This document shows positions 18,798-25,877 of a DNA stretch of 56,840 nucleotides, piece after piece. The DNA lies in assembly GCF_001654985.1 (NCBI RefSeq), contig NZ_LXEU01000044.1, positions 1 to 56,840 of the forward strand, in the 5' to 3' direction. The notes beneath the pieces are model-generated. The model searched no databases. It was not told the origin of the DNA and worked only from the letters and a program-made list of their open reading frames with translations. The position numbers were made by a program, and so were the translations under genes. Source of the DNA: Kluyvera georgiana ATCC 51603. GTDB taxonomy: Bacteria > Pseudomonadota > Gammaproteobacteria > Enterobacterales > Enterobacteriaceae. Within the stretch, counting starts at the first letter, position 1; every line of letters starts with the position of its first letter.

Positions 18798-21383
18798 TTA
18801 AGCCAGACGCAGCGCTTCAAGGCGGCGTTGGTCGAAGTCGTTCAGTTCGTCGGTGTAGTCTTCAGTAACAGGCGCTGGCCAGCAGTCGGTGTCATATGCC
18901 TGGGCTAGCGCTCGCATTGTGCGCTGGTACTCCAGCAGCCCTAGGTCGAGCAAATCTTCAGACGCTTCGATAACTGCCACCCAGTGATAGCCTTCGTCTT
19001 TGTTGACGAAGATCCAGAAGAACTGGTCAAAGTCGGCGACATTGCAGTACATGGCAGCGCTGATGTGGTAATCACGGTCGATGATTTCCCGGTGCAGTTT
19101 GGCGCGAAGGCCTTCCTGTTTAACTCGCCCCATGCTGATCGTCTTGAGGTCTACGCCGATGCGCACACTGTTGACTTCAACTTCAAGGTCCGGGCGAACG
19201 CGCACTTCAAGCCCGGTCTCTTCGTCCATGCCGAAGTAGCTGGTTTCAACGGCGCGGGAAGGGTGGCGAAGTAGTTTTCCGGCAGATTCATGATTCAGCA
19301 GTGCCTGCTGAATAGCGGTTGCCAGGGTAAGCTGTTCATTGGTTAGAATGGTCTTCCCAGCAACGCTATCGCGCCACTGCTGCTCGAATTCATCCGCGAA
19401 AATGGCATCCGGTTTAATTGCCCGTATGGCCTCCTGAAGATCTTCTTTCTTGCCAGTCAGCTTCAACTGGTCAGCTTTAGGCTTGTCAGTGTTGTAATCG
19501 CGGATGAATGCCTTCAGTGAGTCGGTGGTGGTAAATGCCTCTGCTGGAATGCCCGGGAACACCGCAAACTCTTCCTGCAGCTTTTCAGGCTCCAGGGCTA
19601 ATGTGTGCGCCAGGCTGCCGAACGTCAGAGCTTCACTACTTTCGCGGCGGATGGTTTTTGTAACGTGACGTCCGTGATAGAACATCAGGCTCACGCGCGC
19701 GTCTTTCACCTGCGTGGAGCTGATGCCGTTGGCGCCGTGGTAAACCTCGTTCGGCAGACCTTCATAACGGCCAGGTTCGAAGTATGCAGGGTACTCGGTG
19801 ACGGGTTCAGCCTGCGTCTCGTCCAGCGCGCTGATGGTTTCCTCCGGCGCGGCTTCTACTTCCGGCACGGATTGTTCGTCGCTCACTGAAGTCGCGCTGG
19901 CCAGAATCGCTGCTGCGTCTACGGAATCTGTCTGCGGATCATCTTCCACAGCACTTTCGCCTGCTGATACCGCATCGTTATCTTCGCCTTCGGCGCACTC
20001 AGTCTCTTCCATCTGCACATCGCTGGTGGTTTCCTCGGTTTGTTTTGCTGGTGCGTTCATCAGTCCATCAATGGAGAAAATTCCTCCACCCACGTTGGCG
20101 ATTTCTGGTTGTTTTGGTTTTGTCAGGTCTTCGTGAATCCATTTCGGATCTGTTGGGTCGCTGATGCCCGGCACAAATTCGCCTCGTTCTGCTGCCAGTC
20201 GGTGGCTTATCTCGTTTTCCCAGCTTTTTTCTGGCACGTGGCCAGCTGCCGCCAGGGTTTCTTCGGTTGGGTGCTCGTGGTCGGATTCCGTCAGGTTTGC
20301 GTTGATATAAATCTGCAGACTGACCGGGAAGTGGTGGACGTTCTCGGCGGCGCCTCGAATGAGAGCGAAGATAGCAGCACGAGAGTAGTCCAGAATGCCA
20401 GCCGTTTTGCGCAGCGCTTCGGACCACTCTTTGAACGGACTCTCTTTCTTACTGACGATCTCTTTTGCACGGCGGAAAACTCCACCAGGAACATCATGGA
20501 TGTTGAAGTCCATTGGCAGAGTGGCCAGCGCAATTTCAATGTCCAGAGTGTCCAGCGTGTGGATAAGGGTCGGGTTACGATCAGTCTTATTACCGCCGCC
20601 AGCGTTGGTTTTAACGTCGGTGCGTTGAATAAGCGCCACGCGGTTACCTTTCTGCCACTCTTTGACCAGCAGCACGCGATCGAGGTGTTCGGTATTCACC
20701 CACGCTTTGACGAACTGGATCACCAGGTTCAGTTCGCTGCGCTTGTCCTGCGGGAAAACCTTTTTCACCGCGTCGGTCAGTTTCCAGAGCGTCGGCATGT
20801 CGAACGCTTTAACTTCGGGGCAGTTCTCGACGGCCAGCAGCAGGTTCTGGACGTAGGTGTTATCCGTGTCCATTTCGAGACTGGCAAGGTGCGCGCGGGT
20901 TTCCTTGTTGATGTGCCATACGTGACCACCTTCGGCGTTGAACTGAGCCAGCAGCTGGATACGGAAGGGCATCGGTGCAATGCTGTCGAGCGTGTCGTAG
21001 ATTTTGCCGGTGGTTATTTCTTCCTGCTCTTCTTCAGTATCAGTATCAGCACCAGCATCATCAGAACCAGCCTCTTCCTGATGGAAGGAATCCTGCGGCG
21101 CTGCGCCAGCTTTCAGCTGCCAGGTGCGCTGGTCTTCGGCCAGTTCGTAGCGTTCGCACCAGGTTAAATCAACGGTGCTTTCTTCCGGAAGGTCGTTAAA
21201 TACCGGGAAATCGGTACGGACGGGCTTCATGTAGTCTTTGCCGCGGCCAGTTTCGATCCCTGCATCTTCCAGCTCAACATCGAGCTTCAGGTTGGCACGC
21301 GCTTCAGTTTTCGCGGTGAACCAAATCACTGCGTCTTTCTTGCCGGATTTCTGTGTAGCCTTAACTACGTAGAAGAATTCCAT
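18798..21383 (-). CDS. recE: exonuclease VIII (RecE) 5'-3' double-strand exonuclease
   Basis: Degrades the 5' strand of double-stranded ends, partner of RecT. The 861-residue product is close to Rac RecE (about 866). The N-terminal 600 residues are poorly conserved in function and contain an acidic stretch (EEAGSDDAGADTDTEEEQEE) and an Ala/Glu-rich linker. The C-terminal nuclease domain begins near EPGRYEGLPNEVYHGANG and contains the PD-(D/E)xK elements RPDLEVEV and GVDLKTI. The ATG at 21383 follows GAGG; a TTG two codons earlier is less likely. Confidence 0.92.
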   Translation of the reverse strand: MEFFYVVKATQKSGKKDAVIWFTAKTEARANLKLDVELEDAGIETGRGKDYMKPVRTDFPVFNDLPEESTVDLTWCERYELAEDQRTWQLKAGAAPQDSFHQEEAGSDDAGADTDTEEEQEEITTGKIYDTLDSIAPMPFRIQLLAQFNAEGGHVWHINKETRAHLASLEMDTDNTYVQNLLLAVENCPEVKAFDMPTLWKLTDAVKKVFPQDKRSELNLVIQFVKAWVNTEHLDRVLLVKEWQKGNRVALIQRTDVKTNAGGGNKTDRNPTLIHTLDTLDIEIALATLPMDFNIHDVPGGVFRRAKEIVSKKESPFKEWSEALRKTAGILDYSRAAIFALIRGAAENVHHFPVSLQIYINANLTESDHEHPTEETLAAAGHVPEKSWENEISHRLAAERGEFVPGISDPTDPKWIHEDLTKPKQPEIANVGGGIFSIDGLMNAPAKQTEETTSDVQMEETECAEGEDNDAVSAGESAVEDDPQTDSVDAAAILASATSVSDEQSVPEVEAAPEETISALDETQAEPVTEYPAYFEPGRYEGLPNEVYHGANGISSTQVKDARVSLMFYHGRHVTKTIRRESSEALTFGSLAHTLALEPEKLQEEFAVFPGIPAEAFTTTDSLKAFIRDYNTDKPKADQLKLTGKKEDLQEAIRAIKPDAIFADEFEQQWRDSVAGKTILTNEQLTLATAIQQALLNHESAGKLLRHPSRAVETSYFGMDEETGLEVRVRPDLEVEVNSVRIGVDLKTISMGRVKQEGLRAKLHREIIDRDYHISAAMYCNVADFDQFFWIFVNKDEGYHWVAVIEASEDLLDLGLLEYQRTMRALAQAYDTDCWPAPVTEDYTDELNDFDQRRLEALRLA

Positions 21384-21524
21384 GTTCAATCCTCTTTTTC
21401 GGATGTTAGAATCCCCGGGCCATTGATAGCGCCCATTGGGTGTCTTTTTGGTTTGGTAAAAATTCCGGTGTAACTTTGGTCGGTGTCACCGGACGTATTG
21501 GCCCGCCTTGCGCGGGTTCTTACG

Positions 21525-21695
21525 TTATGACTCGTGGGCCATCTGGTCGTAAGAGGCGCAACGTACACAGCAGTAATCGCGTTCTTCGTGCTTCAGCTGC
21601 GCGCCGTGGATCAGCGTCAGCGTGTTCTTCACTTCTTTGCCTTGTTCAATCGGCTTTCCACACAGGTGGTAAGCGCATTTCTTCTGGTTAAGCAT
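21525..21695 (-). CDS. YdaE-like small zinc-binding protein
   Basis: A 56-residue peptide found by reading the gap upstream of recE. Four or five cysteines (Cys7, Cys12, Cys42, Cys43, Cys46) and a His-rich middle suggest a zinc site: MLNQKKCAYHLCGKPIEQ at the start and YCCVRCASYDQMAHES at the end. Position, length and sequence style match YdaE of Rac as I recall it. Its start overlaps the end of the Kil-like peptide by 8 bp. No racC-like gene is seen in the 141 bp between it and recE. Confidence 0.72.
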   Translation of the reverse strand: MLNQKKCAYHLCGKPIEQGKEVKNTLTLIHGAQLKHEERDYCCVRCASYDQMAHES

Positions 21696-21804
21696 CCGGA
21701 TTCCCCTTCTGCACCAGCAGGTAGCAGAGGCGGCGCAGGAGTGCCTCGAAGTTATTCAGTCTCACGGCCTGCTGCCGTGCTGGTTCTCGTGCAAAATCAA
21801 TCAT
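21688..21804 (-). CDS. Kil-like small phage peptide
   Basis: A 38-residue peptide (MIDFAREPARQQAVRLNNF... ending VQKGNPDA). The ATG at 21804 has a purine-rich GGGG site. Position between pL and ydaE/recE is that of kilR, which in Rac inhibits host cell division through FtsZ; the similarity to Kil peptides is from memory and not strong. It is translationally coupled to the YdaE-like gene (8-bp overlap). Alternative: an unrelated early leader peptide. Confidence 0.5.
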   Translation of the reverse strand: MIDFAREPARQQAVRLNNFEALLRRLCYLLVQKGNPDA

Positions 21805-21895
21805 GATGATCCCCTTGTTTTGCCTGTCTTTTATCCACTTCAGGCTCGGTGGTGTTATGCTGGTAGTTCTCACACAGCCAGCAAGGAAAATAAAA

Positions 21896-22084
21896 ATGAG
21901 CCAAACAACAAAGTGCCCTAAGTGCGATTCAACCTCTTTCGAGATGTCCAGTAGCCAAACCATCAACAGCGAAAGGATCCGGTTTGTACAGTGCTCCCGC
22001 TGTGGTGCAGCTATATCTGCAATGCCTGTCGATTACCTAACTGCAATCAAAGAGATACATAAAATCATCAAGTCGAGACTGTGA
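21896..22084 (+). CDS. small zinc-ribbon protein, function unknown
   Basis: A 62-residue protein starting at 21896 after AAGGA. CPKC (residues 7-10) and CSRCG form a treble-clef/zinc-ribbon, followed by a short helical tail. It reads rightward inside the leftward pL operon, convergent with the 62-residue gene at 22089-22277 and antisense to the transcript carrying kil and recE. I do not recognise it. Possible roles include a small regulator or an anti-host factor. Confidence 0.62.
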   Translation: MSQTTKCPKCDSTSFEMSSSQTINSERIRFVQCSRCGAAISAMPVDYLTAIKEIHKIIKSRL

Positions 22085-22088
22085 TTTT

Positions 22089-22277
22089 TTAACTAGATAA
22101 TTCCCCGAACCCCAAAGCCGGAAGTGCAAGCTCTTCCGCCATTAATGCGAGACGTAGAACGTGCACTACGTCTTCTTTTTGCAGATGGCTATCGTCCGTC
22201 AAATGTTCGGCCTCTTTGGCTAATTTCCCGGCAAGTTCTAACAACAGTGCGCTTTTAGGTTTTTCACCGATTTCCAT
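22089..22277 (-). CDS. first gene of the pL operon, unknown acidic helical protein
   Basis: A 62-residue acidic, mostly helical protein (MEIGEKPKSALLLELAGKLA...). The start at 22277 is fixed by GGAG six nt upstream; an open frame extends to 22379 but without a proper site. It is the first gene after pL, where lambda has N, yet it is acidic rather than arginine-rich, so it is not an N-type antiterminator. A 170-nt leader separates it from pL. Confidence 0.65.
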   Translation of the reverse strand: MEIGEKPKSALLLELAGKLAKEAEHLTDDSHLQKEDVVHVLRLALMAEELALPALGFGELSS

Positions 22278-22454
22278 GATGTTCTCCAGTTTTCCAAAGT
22301 GAACTTCGCTGGTGGCGCCGTGTAGCTGATACCCACGGTTGAGCTTTTTCACTCTGCACTTCACCACCGCGAAGCCCACTCCTTGTGTCTTGCCTTGTCG
22401 CCGGCTAGCGGAACGTTGTTATGCCTTATGCGCGTTTGTTTTCGCGATGAGGTG

Positions 22455-22497
22455 ATAATAGCAATGGGTATTAATCATATCAATACGTATTGCTATT
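22455..22497 (-). promoter_or_regulatory. leftward early promoter pL with two repressor operators
   Basis: On the minus strand, -35 TTGATA (22478-22483) and -10 TATTAT (22455-22460) are exactly 17 bp apart. Two 16-bp operators of consensus AATACSYATTGCTATT overlap it: AATACGTATTGCTATT (22482-22497, plus strand) at the -35, and its relative AATACCCATTGCTATT (22457-22472, minus strand) over the -10 and spacer. The same motif occurs at the repressor/ydaS control region, so this is OL/pL, controlling kil, recE, recT and xis. Confidence 0.85.
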
Positions 22498-22597
22498 TAT
22501 TGATTTGAATTAGTATTAAAATATTGATAGCGAAAGGAATTTATTTTTTAGCAACGTGCGTTATATGCTCAAAAAAACACCAGGTGGAGATGTTGAT

Positions 22598-22822
22598 ATG
22601 GGTTTAGGAATGGATATGTCACGTGATGAGCTGCTGGAAGATCGCGCTGCTTTCATAGCTGGCGAGATTGGTGGGGCGGTTGTTGAGTTGATAATCGGTG
22701 GGCTGGCGATAGAACGCGATGCCATTGTCGAGAGACTGGAAGCGAAGCGAAAAACCGTGGGCAATATGATTCACAAGGGGGTTTTGAGGGATGCGGCGGA
22801 GTTCGTGAGGAAAGGGCAGTAA
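22598..22822 (+). CDS. small helical protein, possibly YmgB/AriR-like
   Basis: A 74-residue protein starting at 22598 with GGAG 8 nt upstream (in-frame GTG 22556 and ATG 22565 are alternatives). The pattern LLEDRAAFIAGEIGG... AVVELIIGGLAIERDAIVERLEAKR, ending AAEFVRKGQ, is weakly reminiscent of the YmgB/AriR dimeric helical family, which includes prophage members; confidence in that is low. It reads rightward from the OL region, and a promoter (TTGCTA, 18 bp, TATTAA, near 22490-22519) would overlap an operator and be repressor-controlled. It ends at a shared terminator with the convergent DUF6414 cassette. Confidence 0.65.
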   Translation: MGLGMDMSRDELLEDRAAFIAGEIGGAVVELIIGGLAIERDAIVERLEAKRKTVGNMIHKGVLRDAAEFVRKGQ

Positions 22823-22846
22823 AAACCCGGCGCGGTGGCCGGGTAT
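22821..22846. terminator. bidirectional terminator ending the DUF6414 cassette
   Basis: ACCCGGC (22825-22831) pairs with GCCGGGT (22838-22844). On the minus strand it is followed by TTTTT, making it a good terminator for the leftward cassette; on the plus strand only by ATAATT, so weaker for the 74-residue gene. Confidence 0.75.
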
Positions 22847-22875
22847 AATTAAATGATATTTTACTTGATGGTTTA

Positions 22876-23736
22876 TCAGCCTACCGTTCTAAAGATGAGA
22901 AGCGGGGTCATACCATATGAATTACTGCCTCTACCCGCCTGCTCTTTAACCATGTCCAAGAAAGTTTGCAATCCTGATTTAAGATCATGTTCGGGAAAAG
23001 CTGGGCTGCTATCAATATCCTTTCCCTGCACATAATCTGGTAAGGCATCAATTAAGCCAATGACATGCCATGTCCCAGGTATGGTACCACCATACTTTAA
23101 GGCTAGATCATCAGGATTAATTGTTAAAAATTCTTTATCAATGGACATCCACATAAGCTCGCCATCCTCATCAATAAAATCAACTTGGAGGATGTTAGGG
23201 ACGATATTGATGAGTTTTTTTACCACCCCAAATGTAAGTCCGGGCGATACTTCAATCTCGTCTATATCAAGTTTTCCTTTCAGTTTGGCTTTAGCTTTTG
23301 GAGGAAGGTTTGCTGTGTTAGCTTGAGCTTGAGCCATTTCACCAAAAAGCGGCATAATCTTCTGAATCGTTGACACATCGAAGATCCGCATTTTTCCAAT
23401 GGAATGAACGACTGAGCCAAGATTTTCACCATTAAGCCCAGTTTTAATCATTCCAACTTCATCTAGTTTATCGAGAAAGTTAATTGGTAGCGACCAGGAA
23501 GCATCGAAGGTTTTCTCTTGCGAATGGGCTATTGAGTCGTCAGCGCCAATTTTCCCTTTAAGAATCTTTACGTTAAGCTCAACTGATTTATTAGATTTAT
23601 CTGTATCAGAAATGGTTTGTTTGACGCTTGTCACTACACCAGCATTGTGCAGTTGGGCTGTGAGAGAGCTAACTCGTACACGATCTATATAAAGAAAATC
23701 AAATAGTGAATCTATGTTTTGTTGTTCTTGCTCCAT
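22876..23736 (-). CDS. DUF6414-like protein, candidate exclusion/defence effector
   Basis: A 286-residue soluble protein without signal peptide or membrane segment. The N-terminal motif SLFDFLYIDRVRVSSLTAQ resembles the DUF6414 family, found in mobile elements and of unknown function; this is from memory. Two lysine-rich segments are visible (LNVKILKGKIG and PPKAKAKLKGKLDIDEIE). The start at 23736 has AGAGG 9 nt upstream and overlaps the 59-residue gene by 38 bp. It occupies the lambda rex/sieB position, is AT-richer than the surrounding phage genes, and would be expressed in the lysogen from its own promoter. Confidence 0.7.
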   Translation of the reverse strand: MEQEQQNIDSLFDFLYIDRVRVSSLTAQLHNAGVVTSVKQTISDTDKSNKSVELNVKILKGKIGADDSIAHSQEKTFDASWSLPINFLDKLDEVGMIKTGLNGENLGSVVHSIGKMRIFDVSTIQKIMPLFGEMAQAQANTANLPPKAKAKLKGKLDIDEIEVSPGLTFGVVKKLINIVPNILQVDFIDEDGELMWMSIDKEFLTINPDDLALKYGGTIPGTWHVIGLIDALPDYVQGKDIDSSPAFPEHDLKSGLQTFLDMVKEQAGRGSNSYGMTPLLIFRTVG

Positions 23737-23878
23737 TACGCCAATCCTCTTTAAATTTTTCTTTTTCCTCAGAAATCTTCTTTTGCTTCTCATCTATCTC
23801 ATCGAAAAGTTGAATGATCTCATCCACACCTTGTGAGGGCGTCTCTGATTTCACTTTCTTCAAAATTTTCTTGAACAT
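23699..23878 (-). CDS. charged coiled-coil peptide paired with the DUF6414-like protein
   Basis: A 59-residue, highly charged peptide (MFKKILKKVK at the start, then IDEKQKKISEEKEKFKEDW). The middle is predicted by eye to form a single helix or coiled coil. The ATG at 23878 has GGA 8 nt upstream. It is the first gene of a two-gene unit and overlaps the start of the DUF6414-like gene, so stoichiometric coupling is likely. It could be a partner, sensor or antidote. No family recognised. Confidence 0.62.
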   Translation of the reverse strand: MFKKILKKVKSETPSQGVDEIIQLFDEIDEKQKKISEEKEKFKEDWRNGARTTKHRFTI

Positions 23879-23909
23879 GATGATTTTCCATAGAGAACTG
23901 ACAGTACAA

Positions 23910-23938
23910 ATTATGTTCTCTTTAACGCATGAGCGCAA
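23910..23938 (-). promoter_or_regulatory. promoter of the DUF6414-like cassette
   Basis: On the minus strand TTGCGC (23933-23938), 17-bp spacer, CATAAT (23910-23915). The start would be about 25 nt before the 59-residue gene. It carries none of the repressor operators, so expression should continue in the lysogen. Confidence 0.55.
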
Positions 23939-24112
23939 GCATGCCTGAAAATGATAACTAAACGTATTCGGCTCATGGTTATACCATTTACCAATAAACC
24001 CTTGAATGCATTATAACTATCAGTATTTACAATACATTTAATCATAATCCATGCTTCTCATCGGCCACTAATCTTACCCATGCTTCCTGTAGCTAGGTTG
24101 TGTGCTGCTGAC

Positions 24113-24808
24113 TCAAAGCTTGTTATAAGCTATCGACTCGTGGATCAACGCTTTGCCCATGATATACAGCTGATCCTGTGTCTCTTCTGTCACATACCAA
24201 TCTTTATACGCAGGGTTATCTGATAACACCGCCAGCTGTAACCCCTGCATCTGCAACCGCTTTACGTGGAAGTGCTGGCCGAACACAAAAGCATAAACGC
24301 CATCCACCTTAAAATTTCTTACTGAGATGTCGAAGAACAGGCGGTCACCAGACCGTATGGTTGGGTTCATGCTATCCCCGTCTACCGTCATTACTTTTAC
24401 GTCATCCTGAGAGCGGTTTCCAAAAAGCGATCGCGCATGTTCGGTAGTGAACTCGATGGCATGCAGCACCTCCACGAACTCAGAGATCATGAAAGAACCT
24501 GGCCCCGCGCTAAATGTCAGGTCAAGTACGTCAACTCTGAAGATATTTGGATCTGTTTTTACAGGAGCAATAAAAGTCGGTTGTTGACCGTCAGCCCTCA
24601 TAGGGCCTATTCCCGTAGACAACCATTCCGTTCGAACCCCAAGTGCATTCGCAATTTCTACAATCTTGGTCGACCCTCGCGCATTGCCGCTAGTTAGTCT
24701 CCAGATAGTTGGCTGGGCAACACCCGACGCCTTCGCAAGAGCGCCTTGAGACATTCCCGACTGTTCCATTGCCTGATTCAGGCGCTCAGCAAGAGTTTCT
24801 TTTTTCAT
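24113..24808 (-). CDS. prophage repressor, LexA/CI-type (RacR position)
   Basis: A 231-residue repressor that maintains lysogeny. The N-terminal helix-turn-helix is at about residues 17-45 (MSQGALAKASGVAQPTIWRL); the C-terminal S24 peptidase domain has catalytic Ser146 (DGDSMNP) and Lys183 (HVKRL), and a likely self-cleavage site Ala101-Gly102. It should therefore be inactivated by RecA in the SOS response. The start at 24808 lies only about 10 nt after the pRM -10 box, so the message is probably leaderless, as for lambda cI. It is divergent from ydaS. Confidence 0.92.
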   Translation of the reverse strand: MKKETLAERLNQAMEQSGMSQGALAKASGVAQPTIWRLTSGNARGSTKIVEIANALGVRTEWLSTGIGPMRADGQQPTFIAPVKTDPNIFRVDVLDLTFSAGPGSFMISEFVEVLHAIEFTTEHARSLFGNRSQDDVKVMTVDGDSMNPTIRSGDRLFFDISVRNFKVDGVYAFVFGQHFHVKRLQMQGLQLAVLSDNPAYKDWYVTEETQDQLYIMGKALIHESIAYNKL

Positions 24809-24817
24809 AGTTTTTAA

Positions 24818-24887
24818 TTTATACGCTTGCGTATTGATGGTCAAAACACGTTTTGCTATTGCTCAAAGCAATACGCATTGCTATTAT
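24818..24887. promoter_or_regulatory. OR region: pRM, pR and three repressor operators
   Basis: Rightward pR reads TTGCTC (24859-24864), 17 bp, TATTAT (24882-24887). Leftward pRM reads TTGACC (minus strand, 24839-24844), 15 bp, TATAAA (24818-24823). Operators: AATACGCATTGCTATT (24870-24885) across the pR spacer and -10; a 13/16 match AACACGTTTTGCTATT (24845-24860) at the pR -35; and the palindrome ATACGCTTGCGTAT (24821-24834) over the pRM core. The layout parallels lambda OR1-OR3, with autorepression of the repressor. Confidence 0.82.
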
Positions 24888-24917
24888 TGTTTTGTTCAAT
24901 ACTTTTAGGAATTGAAA

Positions 24918-25145
24918 ATGACCAATAAAATCATCCAACACGCCATCGACATTGCTGGCAGCCAAAAGAAACTCGCAGATCTCTGCGGTGTTGCTCAGCC
25001 TACAGTCTGGCGATGGCTGCATGGCGGCGGCATTGATGCTCGGTACGTTATGAAAATCGTGTCAGCAACCAACGGGAAGGTTAAACCCGCTGATATTCGT
25101 CCAGACCTTGCCATGTTGCTTAGTTCAAACAGCAGTCAATTCTAA
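24918..25145 (+). CDS. ydaS: YdaS-family Cro-like regulator
   Basis: A 75-residue helix-turn-helix protein (SQKKLADLCGVAQPTVWRWL at about 15-34). It is the first gene from pR and thus the Cro equivalent, expected to bind the same operators and shut off the repressor. The ATG at 24918 follows AGGA at a 7-nt spacing. In Rac, YdaS was first called an antitoxin with YdaT, but later work described Cro and CII-like roles. Confidence 0.85.
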   Translation: MTNKIIQHAIDIAGSQKKLADLCGVAQPTVWRWLHGGGIDARYVMKIVSATNGKVKPADIRPDLAMLLSSNSSQF

Positions 25146-25164
25146 CTACGAAAGGGAAAGCATC

Positions 25165-25713
25165 ATGCAATCACTTGCGTTTCAAAATAATAACACTGCG
25201 ATGGATAGGCGATTGATATCTCAGAATCAGCGTAGGGCTGCCTCTGGTGATAGCTTTAGCCACCACGCAGTCTGCTCAGCCGTTCGCGCCTGGGCAGCGT
25301 CAATTAACAATCAGGACTTCGTTGCCGGGCTGATTGTTGAGGAATGGGAGAGGCGGGGCGGAGACGCGCTGGACTTTCCCGATGATCTGAGCCGTCGCCG
25401 TCAGAAGCTATTCCGCTGGCTCGACGGCACCACCATGACGGCACAGCGCAATATCCAGCTGCTAACCCCGGCGATCCTTGCCGTTCTTCCGCTGGAGCAC
25501 CGCAACCGACTGCTGCCGGAAGACAACATCATGGCCCGCCTGGCGCGACTGGAGAAAGAGACCAGTGAAGCGAAGATAGCCATCGCCATGGGCGCGCCAA
25601 AGCATCAGAAGCTGAAGGAATTGAGTGAGGGGATTGTCGAGATGTTCCGCGTGGATCCTGACTTAACGTTACCGCTGATGACGCTGGTGACTTCAATGCT
25701 GGGGGCTGTATGA
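25165..25713 (+). CDS. ydaT: YdaT-family regulator (CII-like position)
   Basis: A 182-residue protein with the YdaT-type core AVRAWAASINNQDFVAG... DFPDDLSRRRQKLFRWLDG and a helical C-terminal half (LEKETSEAKIAIAMGAP onward). Position after the Cro analogue matches Rac ydaT, whose overexpression is toxic and which has been described as functionally similar to CII. The start at 25165 follows AAAGGGA. Its stop overlaps an in-frame ATG of the next gene (ATGA, 25710). Confidence 0.75.
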   Translation: MQSLAFQNNNTAMDRRLISQNQRRAASGDSFSHHAVCSAVRAWAASINNQDFVAGLIVEEWERRGGDALDFPDDLSRRRQKLFRWLDGTTMTAQRNIQLLTPAILAVLPLEHRNRLLPEDNIMARLARLEKETSEAKIAIAMGAPKHQKLKELSEGIVEMFRVDPDLTLPLMTLVTSMLGAV

Positions 25714-25877
25714 CTGGATTGGAAAAGGCGAAAGCCGCGGTGCTCGAACACCAACGGCTTTCAGGCGCAAATGTAGAGACAAATGCAAAATCAGTATGCC
25801 CACACATTCATGTTTTTACCAGCGGAAGTTCTGTCCACTGGAACAATCTCATCGCTTTCATTTATCAGGAGGACGCA

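Noticed and set aside
20040..21167. 375-codon open frame antisense to recE
   Set aside because: Lies wholly against recE with Phe/Val/Arg-rich shadow composition and lacks a ribosome site.
21386..21568. 60-codon leftward frame between the YdaE-like gene and recE (possible racC)
   Set aside because: It starts inside the YdaE-like gene without a ribosome site, and its sequence is low in structure; I do not recognise racC in it.
24918..25713. ydaS/ydaT as a toxin-antitoxin pair
   Set aside because: Position directly after pR with matching operators fits Cro and CII-like regulators better; toxicity on overexpression alone is not evidence of an addiction module.
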